Source of the DNA: DASPKM01 sp035628135
GTDB taxonomy: Bacteria; Bacteroidota; Bacteroidia; Chitinophagales; Chitinophagaceae
Assembly (NCBI GenBank): GCA_035628135.1
Contig: DASPKM010000010.1
Span: 186,001-250,000, forward strand
Direction of reading: 5' to 3'
DNA: 64,000 bases
Shown here: positions 17,260-26,948 of the stretch, one piece after another
How the letters are laid out: each line of letters begins with the position of its first letter
Numbering within the stretch: position 1 is the first letter of the stretch
Notes under the pieces: model-generated
What the model was told of the DNA's origin: nothing
The model's database searches: none
What the model saw: the letters and a program-made list of their open reading frames with translations, nothing else
Position numbers and translations under genes: made by a program

Positions 17260-18434
17260 GGGTTTGTTGGACCTTGGTCTGAAAATACTCTTTTGGAGAA
17301 CAAAGCGTCTTCAATGCACTGCGCCTGCCGTTCAAAGCTCCAGTCCTTTATTATTTTAAGCGACTCCTTTCCCATGTTGGCATAATCCGCGGCAAGCAGG
17401 GCTTTTAACTTCGAGGTCAGGTCCTGCAGGTTATTGGATTCGAAGATGTATCCATTCTCACCATTCTTTACCAGGTCAATGGCGCAGCCTGTTTTATCAC
17501 TTACCAATATCGCCTTACCGCAGGCCATGGCTTCATTCACTGCCAGTCCCCAGGTTTCGCCAGGCCCCTGCGAAGGCAGGCAAAATACATCGCCCAGCCG
17601 GTATACCGCGGGCATCATCGATTGGTTTTGAAATGGAAGGAAGTGTATATTAGGATGATCGGCCGCCAGCTCTTTCAATTGTTGCTCCTGCTCTCCATTT
17701 CCCACCATTAACAAGTGAACGCCGGGATCATTCAATTGCAGGAAGGCTTTCATCAACAGGACTGGGTTTTTCTTGGACTGAAACTTTCCTGTAAACAATA
17801 TTTTTTTTGCTTGCGCCGGTATGCTGAGCGAGCGAAGCAGTTCTCCACGGTAATCAATATGCGCGGGCGTTTCATTCGTAAAACGGTCATTGTCTATCGA
17901 GTGCGGCGCAAACATCAATTGGTTTTCCTGTAAACCATACTCACGGAAATATTCTTTATTGTTACTGCCCACATACAATGCTATGTCAACGGGCTTGTAT
18001 ATCCATTTTAATAAACTGCGGCGCAACAATTCCTTTGTGCCATGGCCCTTATCGAGCAAGGTAGAGTCACCGCGAAAAAGCACGGTTGCCTTCCCGCTAA
18101 AATGCCGCATGGCGCGCAAATGGCTTCGGTAGTTCCATCCATACACCAGCACAGCATCGGGCTTCCAAAAAGCGATTTCTGTATTCAGGCTGGGATTGTG
18201 CACGTCCCAAAATCCCTTTTTCCTGTTGCCCTTGTTAGACACGAAAGTATGATCGTACCCTTCCAGCAAAGGAATGTCCCAATCGAATGATTTTCCAAAT
18301 CCCACATCGAATTTTTCGGCGCCTCTTTCCCAGGTGTAAAACACCTTCAATTGTATATTTCCTCTCGCGGTGAGCAATTTGAACAAAGGCGCGTAATACT
18401 GGATAGGATGCGTGATGACGATGGCAAGTTTCAT
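17256..18434 (-). CDS. Family 4 glycosyltransferase
   Basis: 392 residues from the ATG at 18434, which overlaps the FkbM methyltransferase stop as ATGA; an upstream in-frame TTG is rejected. The N-terminus MKLAIVITHPIQYYAP is typical of a family 4 subgroup. The donor domain has KILFTGKFQSKKNPVLLMKAF and GLAVNEAMACGKAILVSDKTG. Cytoplasmic transferase for the repeat unit; specificity unknown. Confidence 0.9.
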   Translation of the reverse strand: MKLAIVITHPIQYYAPLFKLLTARGNIQLKVFYTWERGAEKFDVGFGKSFDWDIPLLEGYDHTFVSNKGNRKKGFWDVHNPSLNTEIAFWKPDAVLVYGWNYRSHLRAMRHFSGKATVLFRGDSTLLDKGHGTKELLRRSLLKWIYKPVDIALYVGSNNKEYFREYGLQENQLMFAPHSIDNDRFTNETPAHIDYRGELLRSLSIPAQAKKILFTGKFQSKKNPVLLMKAFLQLNDPGVHLLMVGNGEQEQQLKELAADHPNIHFLPFQNQSMMPAVYRLGDVFCLPSQGPGETWGLAVNEAMACGKAILVSDKTGCAIDLVKNGENGYIFESNNLQDLTSKLKALLAADYANMGKESLKIIKDWSFERQAQCIEDALFSKRVFSDQGPTNP

Positions 18435-19249
18435 TGCTTTTTTGGCTGGCAATAGATCATGTGAGGTATAAAGCCCAGCGCCAGCAGCTCATCCAGCGTA
18501 TGGTATTCTTTTTGGGCATTCGGCATGTCCCATACCAGCATCGAAGAATAATTGTATTGTTCTAAAAACTTTCCTGCTGCTTCCAGCGCTTTTTGTCCAT
18601 GCAATTCCAGCAATACGATCGGCCGCTTGGTAGTAAACAGTCGTGGACCGTTGTGCAGCGCAAATTCTTCTGCGGTTTCCAGGTCGAACTTTATAAAGTC
18701 CGGCGCGTCGATGTTCTTTTCATACACCAATTCATCCACCCCGCAGCACTGCACTTCTTCCAGCTCCAGTTGATTTTCCTGCGCACCGTATGTTTTGGTC
18801 AAGCCATAAGGTCCGCTCGAGCCGCCGAGATTGTTCACAAATTTTATCGTGGAATGGTCCGGGCCCACCGCCATATTGAGAATGGAAACATTCTTCCATT
18901 TGTTGAGCTCGGGAATCACTTTTACGATATTATAATTTTTTCGGGCGGCTTCAAAAGTGATCACCTTTCCTTTATCGCCGATGATCCTCCTGAACACCGC
19001 GGTGTAATAACCTACATAAGCGCCGCAATCCCATACCACCCAACCGGGCTTCAATATTTTATCCAGCGGCACACGGTCGAATATCCATTTGTCGTAATTA
19101 CCCAGCCAGTACGAGCCTTCCTTCCTGATGTCGAGCCGAAGCTTTGTGCCCTTGGCGGGGCCGCCCAGCACCGTCAGGTCGTTAAAGCCTTCTTTATTGG
19201 AAATTAATTTCCAGATGAGGTTTTTGATGAAAGTCTTAATTTTTTTCAT
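18431..19249 (-). CDS. FkbM-family SAM-dependent methyltransferase (first of three)
   Basis: 272 residues. Motif I is DCGAYVGYYT (74-83), followed by VITFEAARKNYNIV. The FkbM hallmark DFIKFDLETAEEFALHNG and the terminal VLLELHG segment are present. FkbM enzymes O-methylate hydroxyl groups, here probably a sugar of the exopolysaccharide. The N-terminal 20 residues are basic. It overlaps the GMC oxidoreductase gene by 14 bp. The locus has two more FkbM genes (31278-32150, 32904-33704). Confidence 0.88.
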   Translation of the reverse strand: MKKIKTFIKNLIWKLISNKEGFNDLTVLGGPAKGTKLRLDIRKEGSYWLGNYDKWIFDRVPLDKILKPGWVVWDCGAYVGYYTAVFRRIIGDKGKVITFEAARKNYNIVKVIPELNKWKNVSILNMAVGPDHSTIKFVNNLGGSSGPYGLTKTYGAQENQLELEEVQCCGVDELVYEKNIDAPDFIKFDLETAEEFALHNGPRLFTTKRPIVLLELHGQKALEAAGKFLEQYNYSSMLVWDMPNAQKEYHTLDELLALGFIPHMIYCQPKKQ

Positions 19250-20819
19250 GGAGTATTGCTTTGATGGTATCTACAGTCCGGTAAGTTAGGGCCAGCAAGG
19301 TAAGCGTTGGGTTTGAATGTCCGCTCGTAGGAAATACAGAGCTGCCGGCTATCCACAGGTTGTGCAGCCCATGCACCCTGCAGTTGGTATCTACCACGCC
19401 GTCCGAAGGCGATTCGCTCATGCGGGTAGTACCGATATGATGATTGAGATCGGTAAGCCTGCGCTCCCAGCCGTCTTCCTTTGATTGAAGCCAGTCGTAC
19501 AGTTGAATTTCTCCCAGCCCCGCCTGCTGGAACTGCTCTTTTGTAAGCCTTGCAAAAGTTACGGCAGTATGCCAGCTAAGATCAGTGAGCTTCCAGCGTA
19601 TAACGGGCATGGGTATCCCAAGCCGGTCTTTGTCCCTCCCAAGGTACACCCTGCTTTCAGGATTAGGCTCCTGTTCGGTCATAATATTGATGTCGAACAC
19701 AGTCCGCGGCTTGACCGAGCGGTTGTGAAACAAATAATAATAAGCCGGAACCAACAGGTCAGGAAAACGGTAGCTCAGTTTCATCAGCTCGCCTACGCGT
19801 TTGCCAGAAAAAGACCTTGATCGGATCGCCCATTTCGCATTGCTAAGGATCTGTATGGCATGGTCCGATTGATAACGGAAAAACAGTCCCCCGGTGGCAT
19901 TCATGGTCTTGAATCTTTCCTGGCTTTTCCTGTTCAGCGAAAAACGCACCGAGTATTTCAATCCTTTACGATAGTGGATGTTGAACAGCTTTTGCACCAG
20001 GCTGCGGCTGCAATTGCCCAGTATACCGATCATTGCTGCCGGGTGGTCTTGCAGGAAACGTCCTACCAGGTCGTTGCTATTACCGATACCGGCGGAAACC
20101 TGGTGGGTGTTCGACAACAATATCCTGGCATTTTCAATTCCGCCGGTACACAATAAAAAATGTTTTGCGCGTACCGTGGCTGTTATATTTTCCAATGTCG
20201 TAAGTTCTATGCGTTCAACCTGGTTGCGTGCATCGCTTAAATCGATGCGGGTAACATTGGCATTGGTAACGACAGTAATGTTCGAACTGTTTTTTAGCTG
20301 CGCGATATAGTTCTTTTTAAAATCGGGGGCAGGGCTCCACTTCGACACGTGATAGTCCAGCACCTCGTTATCGAATGGCGGCGGCTGCAGTTTCAGCAAT
20401 GGAAAAATATCGGTGGTAAAGTTCAGTTGATCTACCTGCAGCAGGCGCAGCGCACGCGGGATAAAGCGGTTTACTTCCTGGTAGCTGATGGGCCATCCGC
20501 TGTGCCGCACCCATTCGCGCTTTTCAAAATCGTGCTCTGTCAATGGCAGCGCCTGCCCGCCCCATCGCGTAGTGGAACCGCCGAGTGTCCTTATCCTTCC
20601 ATACAAGGCGCCATTGTAAACACAGTCTTCAAACTGCACTTTGTACAGGTCCTGTATTTGCTGATTGAATTTTTCGTTGCCACTCTCCACCAATAATACT
20701 TTCACAGGCGTGTTGAGAAATTCCCGCGCCGCCGCTATGCCCGCCGCGCCGCTGCCAATGATGCACACGTCTGCCTGCAAAGGTTCTGCGCTATTGTACG
20801 TTCTTAGGTCAATGAGCAT
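19236..20819 (-). CDS. GMC-type FAD-dependent oxidoreductase
   Basis: 527 residues from the ATG at 20819 (a GTG seven codons upstream is possible). The FAD motif GSGAAG (22-27) lies in VCIIGSGAAGIAAAREF. GGSTTRWGGQALPL is the second GMC signature, and the C-terminal GHSNPTLTLLAL carries the catalytic His/Asn of the family, with HHIGTTRMS just before. It should oxidise an alcohol, perhaps a sugar hydroxyl. It overlaps the aldo/keto reductase gene, suggesting an oxidation-reduction pair on one substrate. The substrate is unknown. Confidence 0.88.
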   Translation of the reverse strand: MLIDLRTYNSAEPLQADVCIIGSGAAGIAAAREFLNTPVKVLLVESGNEKFNQQIQDLYKVQFEDCVYNGALYGRIRTLGGSTTRWGGQALPLTEHDFEKREWVRHSGWPISYQEVNRFIPRALRLLQVDQLNFTTDIFPLLKLQPPPFDNEVLDYHVSKWSPAPDFKKNYIAQLKNSSNITVVTNANVTRIDLSDARNQVERIELTTLENITATVRAKHFLLCTGGIENARILLSNTHQVSAGIGNSNDLVGRFLQDHPAAMIGILGNCSRSLVQKLFNIHYRKGLKYSVRFSLNRKSQERFKTMNATGGLFFRYQSDHAIQILSNAKWAIRSRSFSGKRVGELMKLSYRFPDLLVPAYYYLFHNRSVKPRTVFDINIMTEQEPNPESRVYLGRDKDRLGIPMPVIRWKLTDLSWHTAVTFARLTKEQFQQAGLGEIQLYDWLQSKEDGWERRLTDLNHHIGTTRMSESPSDGVVDTNCRVHGLHNLWIAGSSVFPTSGHSNPTLTLLALTYRTVDTIKAILHEKN

Positions 20820-21759
20820 GTGCGGTGGGCTGTTTTGCACAAAGCTTCGCCACGAGCTCTTTCAACGGTGCATGAAAATCACTGCCCGAATATTTTTGCA
20901 CAAAGGCAAGGTTGTGTGTAATGTGAGCCGGATTGGTGGAAGCAAACAATACTTTGCCATTTGGGTTGTCCTGCAATGCAAACAACAGCATGCTGCCTGT
21001 AATGTTACCGGGTTCCCGCAAATCAACGCCCAGCTTGTCGCTGTATTCCATAACCATCGCTGGCTGTGCTGCGGCCATGCCTGCCAGTGTATTCCATTTA
21101 TTGATGGCGCTATGCGTTATCACCAGCTTGCCTCCGCGGTTGCGCAAGGTTTGGAGCCGGTTGTCGAGCACCGAGTTTTCGAATTGAAATACCGAATGCG
21201 CGGGATGAAATAAGTTGCAATCATCCTGAAGGTGCGCATAGCTGGTGCCCAGCCCAAACTTCTTTATTTTTCCTTCCTGCACTTTTTTATTCAGGAAATC
21301 GATGATATCCTCCTTATTGGCGTCCTGCAGTGTTGCTTCGTGCAACAAATAATAATCGATATAGTCGGTCTTCAGTTCGCGCAGGCTGACCTCCAGGTTA
21401 CGCTCGGCCTCCGCGGGCGTGTATTGCGAAACCGAAACAGCCTGCGAAACCTTCTTGCGAACATATTTATTGACCAGTGGAAATTTCTTCAGCAGCTTCT
21501 TGATGGTTTGCACCAATTGCTGGTTCTTGATGGCCTGCGCCGGCGGATTTAAGCCGAACTTGGTGGTTACGGTCAGTTGATCGCGTTTGTTCTTAATAAA
21601 ATCACCGAGAATGCCCTCCGCATATCCCATTCCGTACAGCCTTGCCACATCAAAGTGCCGGATGCCCTGGTCGAACACCAGTTCCAGCGTCTCGATGGCC
21701 CTGGCCCTGCTTTGATGAGCAGTAAGGCTTACACATCCAAATCCCAGTTGTTGGTTCAT
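20809..21759 (-). CDS. Aldo/keto reductase
   Basis: 316 residues, a TIM-barrel AKR. The catalytic tetrad is visible: D37 and Y42 in HFDVARLYGMG, K67 in VTTKFG and H140 in YYLLHEA. It should reduce a keto or aldehyde group with NADPH. The adjacent, overlapping GMC oxidoreductase could generate that keto group, together inverting a sugar stereocentre or forming a deoxy/keto sugar; this is inference from gene order. Confidence 0.88.
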   Translation of the reverse strand: MNQQLGFGCVSLTAHQSRARAIETLELVFDQGIRHFDVARLYGMGYAEGILGDFIKNKRDQLTVTTKFGLNPPAQAIKNQQLVQTIKKLLKKFPLVNKYVRKKVSQAVSVSQYTPAEAERNLEVSLRELKTDYIDYYLLHEATLQDANKEDIIDFLNKKVQEGKIKKFGLGTSYAHLQDDCNLFHPAHSVFQFENSVLDNRLQTLRNRGGKLVITHSAINKWNTLAGMAAAQPAMVMEYSDKLGVDLREPGNITGSMLLFALQDNPNGKVLFASTNPAHITHNLAFVQKYSGSDFHAPLKELVAKLCAKQPTAHAH

Positions 21760-21765
21760 GAATTG

Positions 21766-22437
21766 CTAAGGCTTTCTTCCTTTGTATAATAACTGATACC
21801 CGAAGAACCCTTTCGAGATAGAGGTGAGCCCCTTATAAATGGATTTGCGCAAACCAGTGGGCAATACTTTTGAAAACAGCGAATTAAAAGGCAGTTCCCC
21901 GGAAACAGACGCATGCTCCACTACAAAGCCATGGCTCTCCAGCAACTTCCTGCCGGTTTCGTAAGTATACCAGCGGAAGTGCGTATAGTCCCACAGCCCT
22001 TGCGTCTGGTATTTAAAATTTCCGGCCACCAGTTGCATCCTCGATTTATAATGCATGATATTGGGCAGCGCCACCACGATGCTGCCATTGCTCTTCAGAG
22101 CTGATTTGATATCCTTCAATAATTTATCAGGATAACAGATATGTTCCAGCACGTGCGAGCAGATCACGGTATCGTAGTCGCCTGCGATATTCGCGGGCAG
22201 TCCCTGCTCCAGGTTTTGCAGGTAAGCATTGCGCAGGTAGGGTTTAGCGCGCTCTATTTCGTCCGATGAAATGGTTATGCCGTCTACGATCATTCCTTTT
22301 GATTGCAATATTTTTGCAAGGTCCCCGGCGCCGCAGCCCACGTCCAGTACATACTTGCAGTCCTTGTCCAGCAAGGCCAGCACATCAGGATTGCCCTGGT
22401 TGGCGTATACTTTTTCAGTGATGTTAGCGCTGCTCAT
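21766..22437 (-). CDS. Class I SAM-dependent methyltransferase
   Basis: 223 residues from the ATG at 22437, which starts just inside the end of the upstream epimerase; the longer frame upstream is unrelated. Motif I is LDVGCGAGD (31-39), motif II is VDGITISSDEIERAK and the post-motif is DTVICSHVLEHI, as in Ubie/MetW-type enzymes. Likely a sugar or lipid-carrier methyltransferase of the EPS pathway; the C-terminal part (SKVLPTGLRKSIYKGLTS) is basic. Substrate unknown. Confidence 0.87.
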   Translation of the reverse strand: MSSANITEKVYANQGNPDVLALLDKDCKYVLDVGCGAGDLAKILQSKGMIVDGITISSDEIERAKPYLRNAYLQNLEQGLPANIAGDYDTVICSHVLEHICYPDKLLKDIKSALKSNGSIVVALPNIMHYKSRMQLVAGNFKYQTQGLWDYTHFRWYTYETGRKLLESHGFVVEHASVSGELPFNSLFSKVLPTGLRKSIYKGLTSISKGFFGYQLLYKGRKP

Positions 22438-22439
22438 CC

Positions 22440-23414
22440 TTATAAGGTTGACTTGTACCAGTCGATGGTTAATTGCATTCCTTTTTGCAGACCGGTCTTT
22501 GGCGCCCATCCCAGCCGTTGGTGGATCTTTTCAATATCTATCATCCTGCGGCGGATGTTGTCGATGTCGCGCTCGGGTATATTTTGAACGGTAACACCCG
22601 GCACTATGGCTTGTATGATCTCTACCAGCCTGTTTACCGAGGTTTCCACCGATGTGCCTACATTAAATACGTCGCCATACGCCATGGGATGCACGGCCGA
22701 TAAAATGGTGGCGTCCACCGCATCGGTAATAAAGGTGTAGTCACGCGTTTGCTCGCCGTCCCCAAAAATGCTCAGGGGTTGGCCCGTAAGCGCATTGTGC
22801 ACGAACTTGCCCAACACCCCGCAATAAGGATTACGCGGCGACTGCCCATATCCATACACATTAGAGTAGCGTACTACCGAAACGGGAATGCTGTAATTCC
22901 GGTTATATATCAATGTATAATGTTCGCCTAATAATTTTGTTGCGGCATAATTACTTAATACCCGCGCAGGATGGTCTTCACTTACCGGCAACCGTAAAGA
23001 ACTGCCGTACACCGAGCATGATGAAGTATATACCAGCCGCTCCAGTGCGGGATGTTCATTGTATCTCAGGTGCTCCAGCAATTGCAGGGTACTTTGCGCA
23101 TTTACCTGCATGTCCTTTACGGGGTTGGAGCCCGAAGCCGCTATCTGTATACAGGCAAGGTGAAAAACATAGTTCATGTCTTTCAACAATGGAAAGAATC
23201 TATCGGCATCCATCACGCTGATCTTGTGCAGCTTTACCTTGTCCTTCAGCGAAGCGATCATGTTTTCGGTGCTATTGGTGCAATCGTCTACCACCGTTAC
23301 ATCGCACTGGTAATCGTTGCACAACGATTTAACAAGGTTGTGGCCTACAAACCCGAGCCCGCCTGTAACCAATACTTTTTTGCCACGGATCTTCTCATAA
23401 TGCTGTTTGATCAT
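22440..23414 (-). CDS. NAD-dependent nucleotide-sugar epimerase/dehydratase
   Basis: 324 residues, an extended short-chain dehydrogenase. GGLGFVG (18-24) binds NAD, and the catalytic triad is T130/S131/S132, Y156 and K160 (YAATK). DGEQTRDYTFITDAVDA is typical of UDP-glucose/UDP-GlcNAc 4-epimerase and UDP-xylose/galactose branch enzymes. It probably makes one of the nucleotide sugars of the repeat unit. Its start overlaps the upstream glycosyltransferase stop as ATGA. Exact reaction not assignable. Confidence 0.88.
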   Translation of the reverse strand: MIKQHYEKIRGKKVLVTGGLGFVGHNLVKSLCNDYQCDVTVVDDCTNSTENMIASLKDKVKLHKISVMDADRFFPLLKDMNYVFHLACIQIAASGSNPVKDMQVNAQSTLQLLEHLRYNEHPALERLVYTSSCSVYGSSLRLPVSEDHPARVLSNYAATKLLGEHYTLIYNRNYSIPVSVVRYSNVYGYGQSPRNPYCGVLGKFVHNALTGQPLSIFGDGEQTRDYTFITDAVDATILSAVHPMAYGDVFNVGTSVETSVNRLVEIIQAIVPGVTVQNIPERDIDNIRRRMIDIEKIHQRLGWAPKTGLQKGMQLTIDWYKSTL

Positions 23415-24670
23415 TGGGATATTTTTTTAAAGGTATGCACGAAGGTTTCGGCCATTCCATAAGCGGTGTGCTCACGGAACGTGGGATTATTGATGTCTGG
23501 CGGAGTAAACTGCCGCAGGTTGCGCAGCAATTGCAACAGGCATTGCTCAACGGCCGGCTGCTGCTGCTCCGGTGTTTTTTGTTCGGTTGAATACTCTACT
23601 ATGTATTGATAATTCATTTCCCGCAAGAAACGCGCGGGGAACGATTCTTCGTGCACAAAGGCAAAAAAAGGCTGTTGCGACGCAATGAGCCCCATGAGCT
23701 TGGAGGCCGCATAGTATGGCGTCATGTCACCAAACAACAATAACACATCGGCGGACTTGCTGAGTTCCAACGCATCTTTGTACCGCACCCTTTCGGGCTT
23801 TTCCTTTACCAGTTCTCCTGCCCCGGTTTCATCTACCAGGAACTGCACGCGTGGTTGCACCATGCCCTGCCCCGCATACGAAGTGCCGATGAACTCTACC
23901 AGCAAAGGCTGTTGTTCCGCCACTTTCCGCAACGATTGCATGAACACCTTTACCACCCGCAACATGGAATCCGACACTGCGCCGATATACCTTAATACCG
24001 GCTTGCCCGGTATGGAACCGATACCGTTTACGTGAATGTATTTGTAATCGTCCAGCTCTACGCCGTACGGTACCGCCACCAGCGGTTTGTTCTTAACGGA
24101 AGGATAACGTTCCACCAAATCGTTCAATATGCCTTTTGAAACGGCAAACACAGCGCTGCTGCGCCTCACCGCAAACCCTTCCAGCCTGCGGGCGATCCAT
24201 TGACTCACCTTTGCCTTGAAGGTTTTATTTTTTTCAGCGCTTTGCACCCAGGGGTCGATGAAGTCGATGGCATACGGCCTTCCCGTAAACCATTTTACAA
24301 TGGGTGCAATCACCATGATATACCATGGTGGCACAGGATATAATATAAGGTCAGGCTTTTCGCGGCGCGCGTATCTAATCAATGTAAAAAATAAGAAAGG
24401 CAGCATCCGCAATCCTAAATCGCCGATACCAAATTTCCGGGTCTTTCGCTGGTCGAAGCAGCGCACGTCCACTTTTTCAAATTCATTCCCTACCAGCTCT
24501 ATCATCCAGGGGTCCGATACTTCTTCGCGGTATTTATGATCGACGGTAAAAACAAAGGCCCTCCATTTCAACGCACGCATATGCCTCACCAGCAGCCTTA
24601 CGCGCTGGGCAGGCGGCATGGAAGAAGGAGGAAAATGCGGCGCTATGATGAAGATTTTTTTTTCAGGCAT
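23411..24670 (-). CDS. Glycosyltransferase, GT4-like
   Basis: 419 residues with two Rossmann-like halves. The N-terminal half starts KIFIIAPHFPPSSMPPAQRVRLLVRHM and has PYAIDFIDPWVQS and AVFAVSKGILNDLVERY, as in WbuB/FucT-like family 4 enzymes. The donor half (VLRYIGAVSDSM; SKSADVLLLFGDM; YAASKLMGLIASQQPFFAFV) is weaker than in the other copies. It is in an ATGA overlap with the epimerase gene. Likely acts on the lipid-linked intermediate; substrate unknown. Confidence 0.82.
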   Translation of the reverse strand: MPEKKIFIIAPHFPPSSMPPAQRVRLLVRHMRALKWRAFVFTVDHKYREEVSDPWMIELVGNEFEKVDVRCFDQRKTRKFGIGDLGLRMLPFLFFTLIRYARREKPDLILYPVPPWYIMVIAPIVKWFTGRPYAIDFIDPWVQSAEKNKTFKAKVSQWIARRLEGFAVRRSSAVFAVSKGILNDLVERYPSVKNKPLVAVPYGVELDDYKYIHVNGIGSIPGKPVLRYIGAVSDSMLRVVKVFMQSLRKVAEQQPLLVEFIGTSYAGQGMVQPRVQFLVDETGAGELVKEKPERVRYKDALELSKSADVLLLFGDMTPYYAASKLMGLIASQQPFFAFVHEESFPARFLREMNYQYIVEYSTEQKTPEQQQPAVEQCLLQLLRNLRQFTPPDINNPTFREHTAYGMAETFVHTFKKISQ

Positions 24671-24686
24671 CTGTTCTATTTAACAA

Positions 24687-25799
24687 TCAACCCAACACAT
24701 TCCGTATGCGTTGCTGCAAATCGTGGAGCGACAAACCGTTCTGCGCTACCGTTTTGGTTTGCTGCGCCCAGTAATGAACTTTTTCCAAATGTAAGGACTC
24801 CCGCATAGCCTGGCACATGCCCAACGGGGTATCTGCCACTAACAGGCTGCCCTGCTTCCATTCGTAACCGCGCATACCGGCAGTAGTGGTAATAATAGGA
24901 ATGCCCCAGCTAATGCCTTTCGACAATTTTGTAGAGGCCCCGGTAGAATACCACCATACGGGATTTAAAAAGAAACACCAGGTAGCGGCTTCCTTGTCAA
25001 GTTCGGCATCGGACAACTCCCCAAGGTAGTTGATAAAAGGATACTGTTCGGCTATCCGCCGGCCATCCGCAACAGGCGCGCCCACCAATCTTATCTCCAA
25101 ACCTTCATGACCCGTGCGCTTCAATTCATCCAATAATATTTGCAATCCCTGGAAATTCGGGGGATGGTCCAATCTTCCCACAAAGCCAATCCTGCCCTTT
25201 ACCGGGGCATGTGGCAGGAAGGAAGACCATAACCTTCTCGGCAAAAACACCGCGTTCCGCGCACCGAACCAGTTTTCGATCTGCTTTTCAGTTTCAGAAA
25301 GGGTGAGCACCGCATCGAGGTACTTTTTCCTGAACAAGGATTCAGTAGACACCAATGCGCCAAGGCGGAATTTTTTTATACACTGCGTGATATAAGATGC
25401 CTTTTTCGGGGGGGTGGTGATCAGGTGCAGGAAGTCGCCGCTGTGATTGCCGTGCGAAAGCAAGGTCACTTTCACGCTATCGCCAAACGCTTCTTTTATC
25501 ACCCGGGCGTACCGGACGGCAGATGCCATGTTGATGAACACATGTGCCACACCGTTAGACCGTACGAATTGAACCAATTCTTTTGCATCTGCCTTCACAT
25601 CGTACATGGAATAATTTTCTATGCCCCAGCGGATGCGCAGCCTGTCAATGACGCGCCGGGTAAACGGCACATAATAATCCACCAGCTCGAACTCTTCCAT
25701 GCTTTGCAGTATCAAATGGAACTCCTGCGAGCACAATTGCACGCCCCCGGTTATTTCCGAGCGCAACAGGTTTTTATTGGTAAGAAAGACGGCTTTCAT
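24687..25799 (-). CDS. Glycosyltransferase, GT4-like
   Basis: 370 residues. The N-terminus MKAVFLTNKNLLRSEITGGVQLCSQEF resembles family 4 acceptor domains, and the donor domain has GRIGFVGRLDHPPNFQGLQILLDEL and STGASTKLSKGISWGIPIITTTAGMRG. Likely one sugar transfer in EPS repeat-unit assembly. It is spaced 16 bp from the next gene and 8 bp from the previous one, so part of the same transcript. Confidence 0.82.
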   Translation of the reverse strand: MKAVFLTNKNLLRSEITGGVQLCSQEFHLILQSMEEFELVDYYVPFTRRVIDRLRIRWGIENYSMYDVKADAKELVQFVRSNGVAHVFINMASAVRYARVIKEAFGDSVKVTLLSHGNHSGDFLHLITTPPKKASYITQCIKKFRLGALVSTESLFRKKYLDAVLTLSETEKQIENWFGARNAVFLPRRLWSSFLPHAPVKGRIGFVGRLDHPPNFQGLQILLDELKRTGHEGLEIRLVGAPVADGRRIAEQYPFINYLGELSDAELDKEAATWCFFLNPVWWYSTGASTKLSKGISWGIPIITTTAGMRGYEWKQGSLLVADTPLGMCQAMRESLHLEKVHYWAQQTKTVAQNGLSLHDLQQRIRNVLG

Positions 25800-25807
25800 G
25801 TAAACAT

Positions 25808-26947
25808 CTAATTGTTCCTGATACCTTCTATAAATTCTTCTATTCGCTGTATCTGCCGCTCGTAAGAGTTTTGCGCTGCAAATGATTTTCTTCTTTCCTG
25901 CTGTGCAGAGGCATTATATACCGGCAATTCAGCCACCACTTTTGCCAGCAGCCCCGGCCATTCATCATTGCAGTTTTCGGCGCTCATCACTATCAGGTCG
26001 TTCCCGTCGTATGCAGAAAGATAGGTGCTCACCACTATTTTTCCCGAGGCCAGGTATTCCAGCACTTTGTGCGTGTTATCATTCTTGTACGTGGGCGTGG
26101 CTTTATAGCACACCAGCAATACATCGAAGCTGTCGAGCACCTGGGCAATTTCCTCTTGCGTTTTGGTGCCGTGCAGCACTACGTTTTTCAGCGAACGCAA
26201 ATGCGCAATAAAAGCGTTAAACGCTTCCTCACTTGAATTATGGCCGAGGTTGTTCTCCTTTAGTGTAACGGGCCCGATAAAATGGAACACTACCTGTGGG
26301 TTCAGGTCAATTGCCTTCAGCAATGTTGCCCTATCCAGCGAATCGATGCTGAGGTTGCCAATATATCCCGCCTTGACAGGCATATTGATAGCAGTGACCG
26401 GTGCACGTTCCGCCAGTTGCATGTATGCTTCCCCCAACCCGTGGTTCACTTTCAACGAAGGAACGTCCTTGCAATGGTACTGGCTCAGTAAATTATCTGA
26501 TATGGAAACCACAACATCTGCTTTTTTATTTCTCACTTCCTCAGCCAATTGGTCTACGGGTTGAAAGATAGCCAACGAGGCGCCGAAAGCAGACAAATCA
26601 TTGTACAGGTATGAGCAATAAAAATCCCAGATGATATCTGGCTTCGCACCCAGCCTTTTTTGAACCTGCCTTATATGCCATTTAATGAGGCGATCGAACA
26701 GCGCCCTTGCATGGAATTTAAACCACATGGGAAATAAAGGCCTGGAATGAACGATGAGCAGGTCGGGATGCGCGCCGGAATCTTCCACGCGTAAGGTGCC
26801 TGGCTTCAGGCTATGGTCGATGGGATTGAAATAATAAACCCTGTTTCCTCTTTTGGCAAGGGCAATGGCATAATTGTGCTTGGAGATGAACATTTTGCCC
26901 CATAATTCCGATGATATCAAAAAGATTGTCTTATTCCTGATCTGCAT
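25808..26947 (-). CDS. Glycosyltransferase, GT1/GT4-like
   Basis: 379 residues. TIFLISSELWGKMFISKHNYAIALAKRGNRVYYFNPI at the N-terminus, then AGYIGNLSIDSLDRATLLKAI and DVLLVCYKATPTYKNDNTHKVLEYLASGKIVVST in the donor half, typical of a teichuronic-acid/TuaH-like transferase group. It starts 1 bp after the LpxD-like acyltransferase ends. Substrate unknown. Confidence 0.82.
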   Translation of the reverse strand: MQIRNKTIFLISSELWGKMFISKHNYAIALAKRGNRVYYFNPIDHSLKPGTLRVEDSGAHPDLLIVHSRPLFPMWFKFHARALFDRLIKWHIRQVQKRLGAKPDIIWDFYCSYLYNDLSAFGASLAIFQPVDQLAEEVRNKKADVVVSISDNLLSQYHCKDVPSLKVNHGLGEAYMQLAERAPVTAINMPVKAGYIGNLSIDSLDRATLLKAIDLNPQVVFHFIGPVTLKENNLGHNSSEEAFNAFIAHLRSLKNVVLHGTKTQEEIAQVLDSFDVLLVCYKATPTYKNDNTHKVLEYLASGKIVVSTYLSAYDGNDLIVMSAENCNDEWPGLLAKVVAELPVYNASAQQERRKSFAAQNSYERQIQRIEEFIEGIRNN

Positions 26948-26948
26948 T

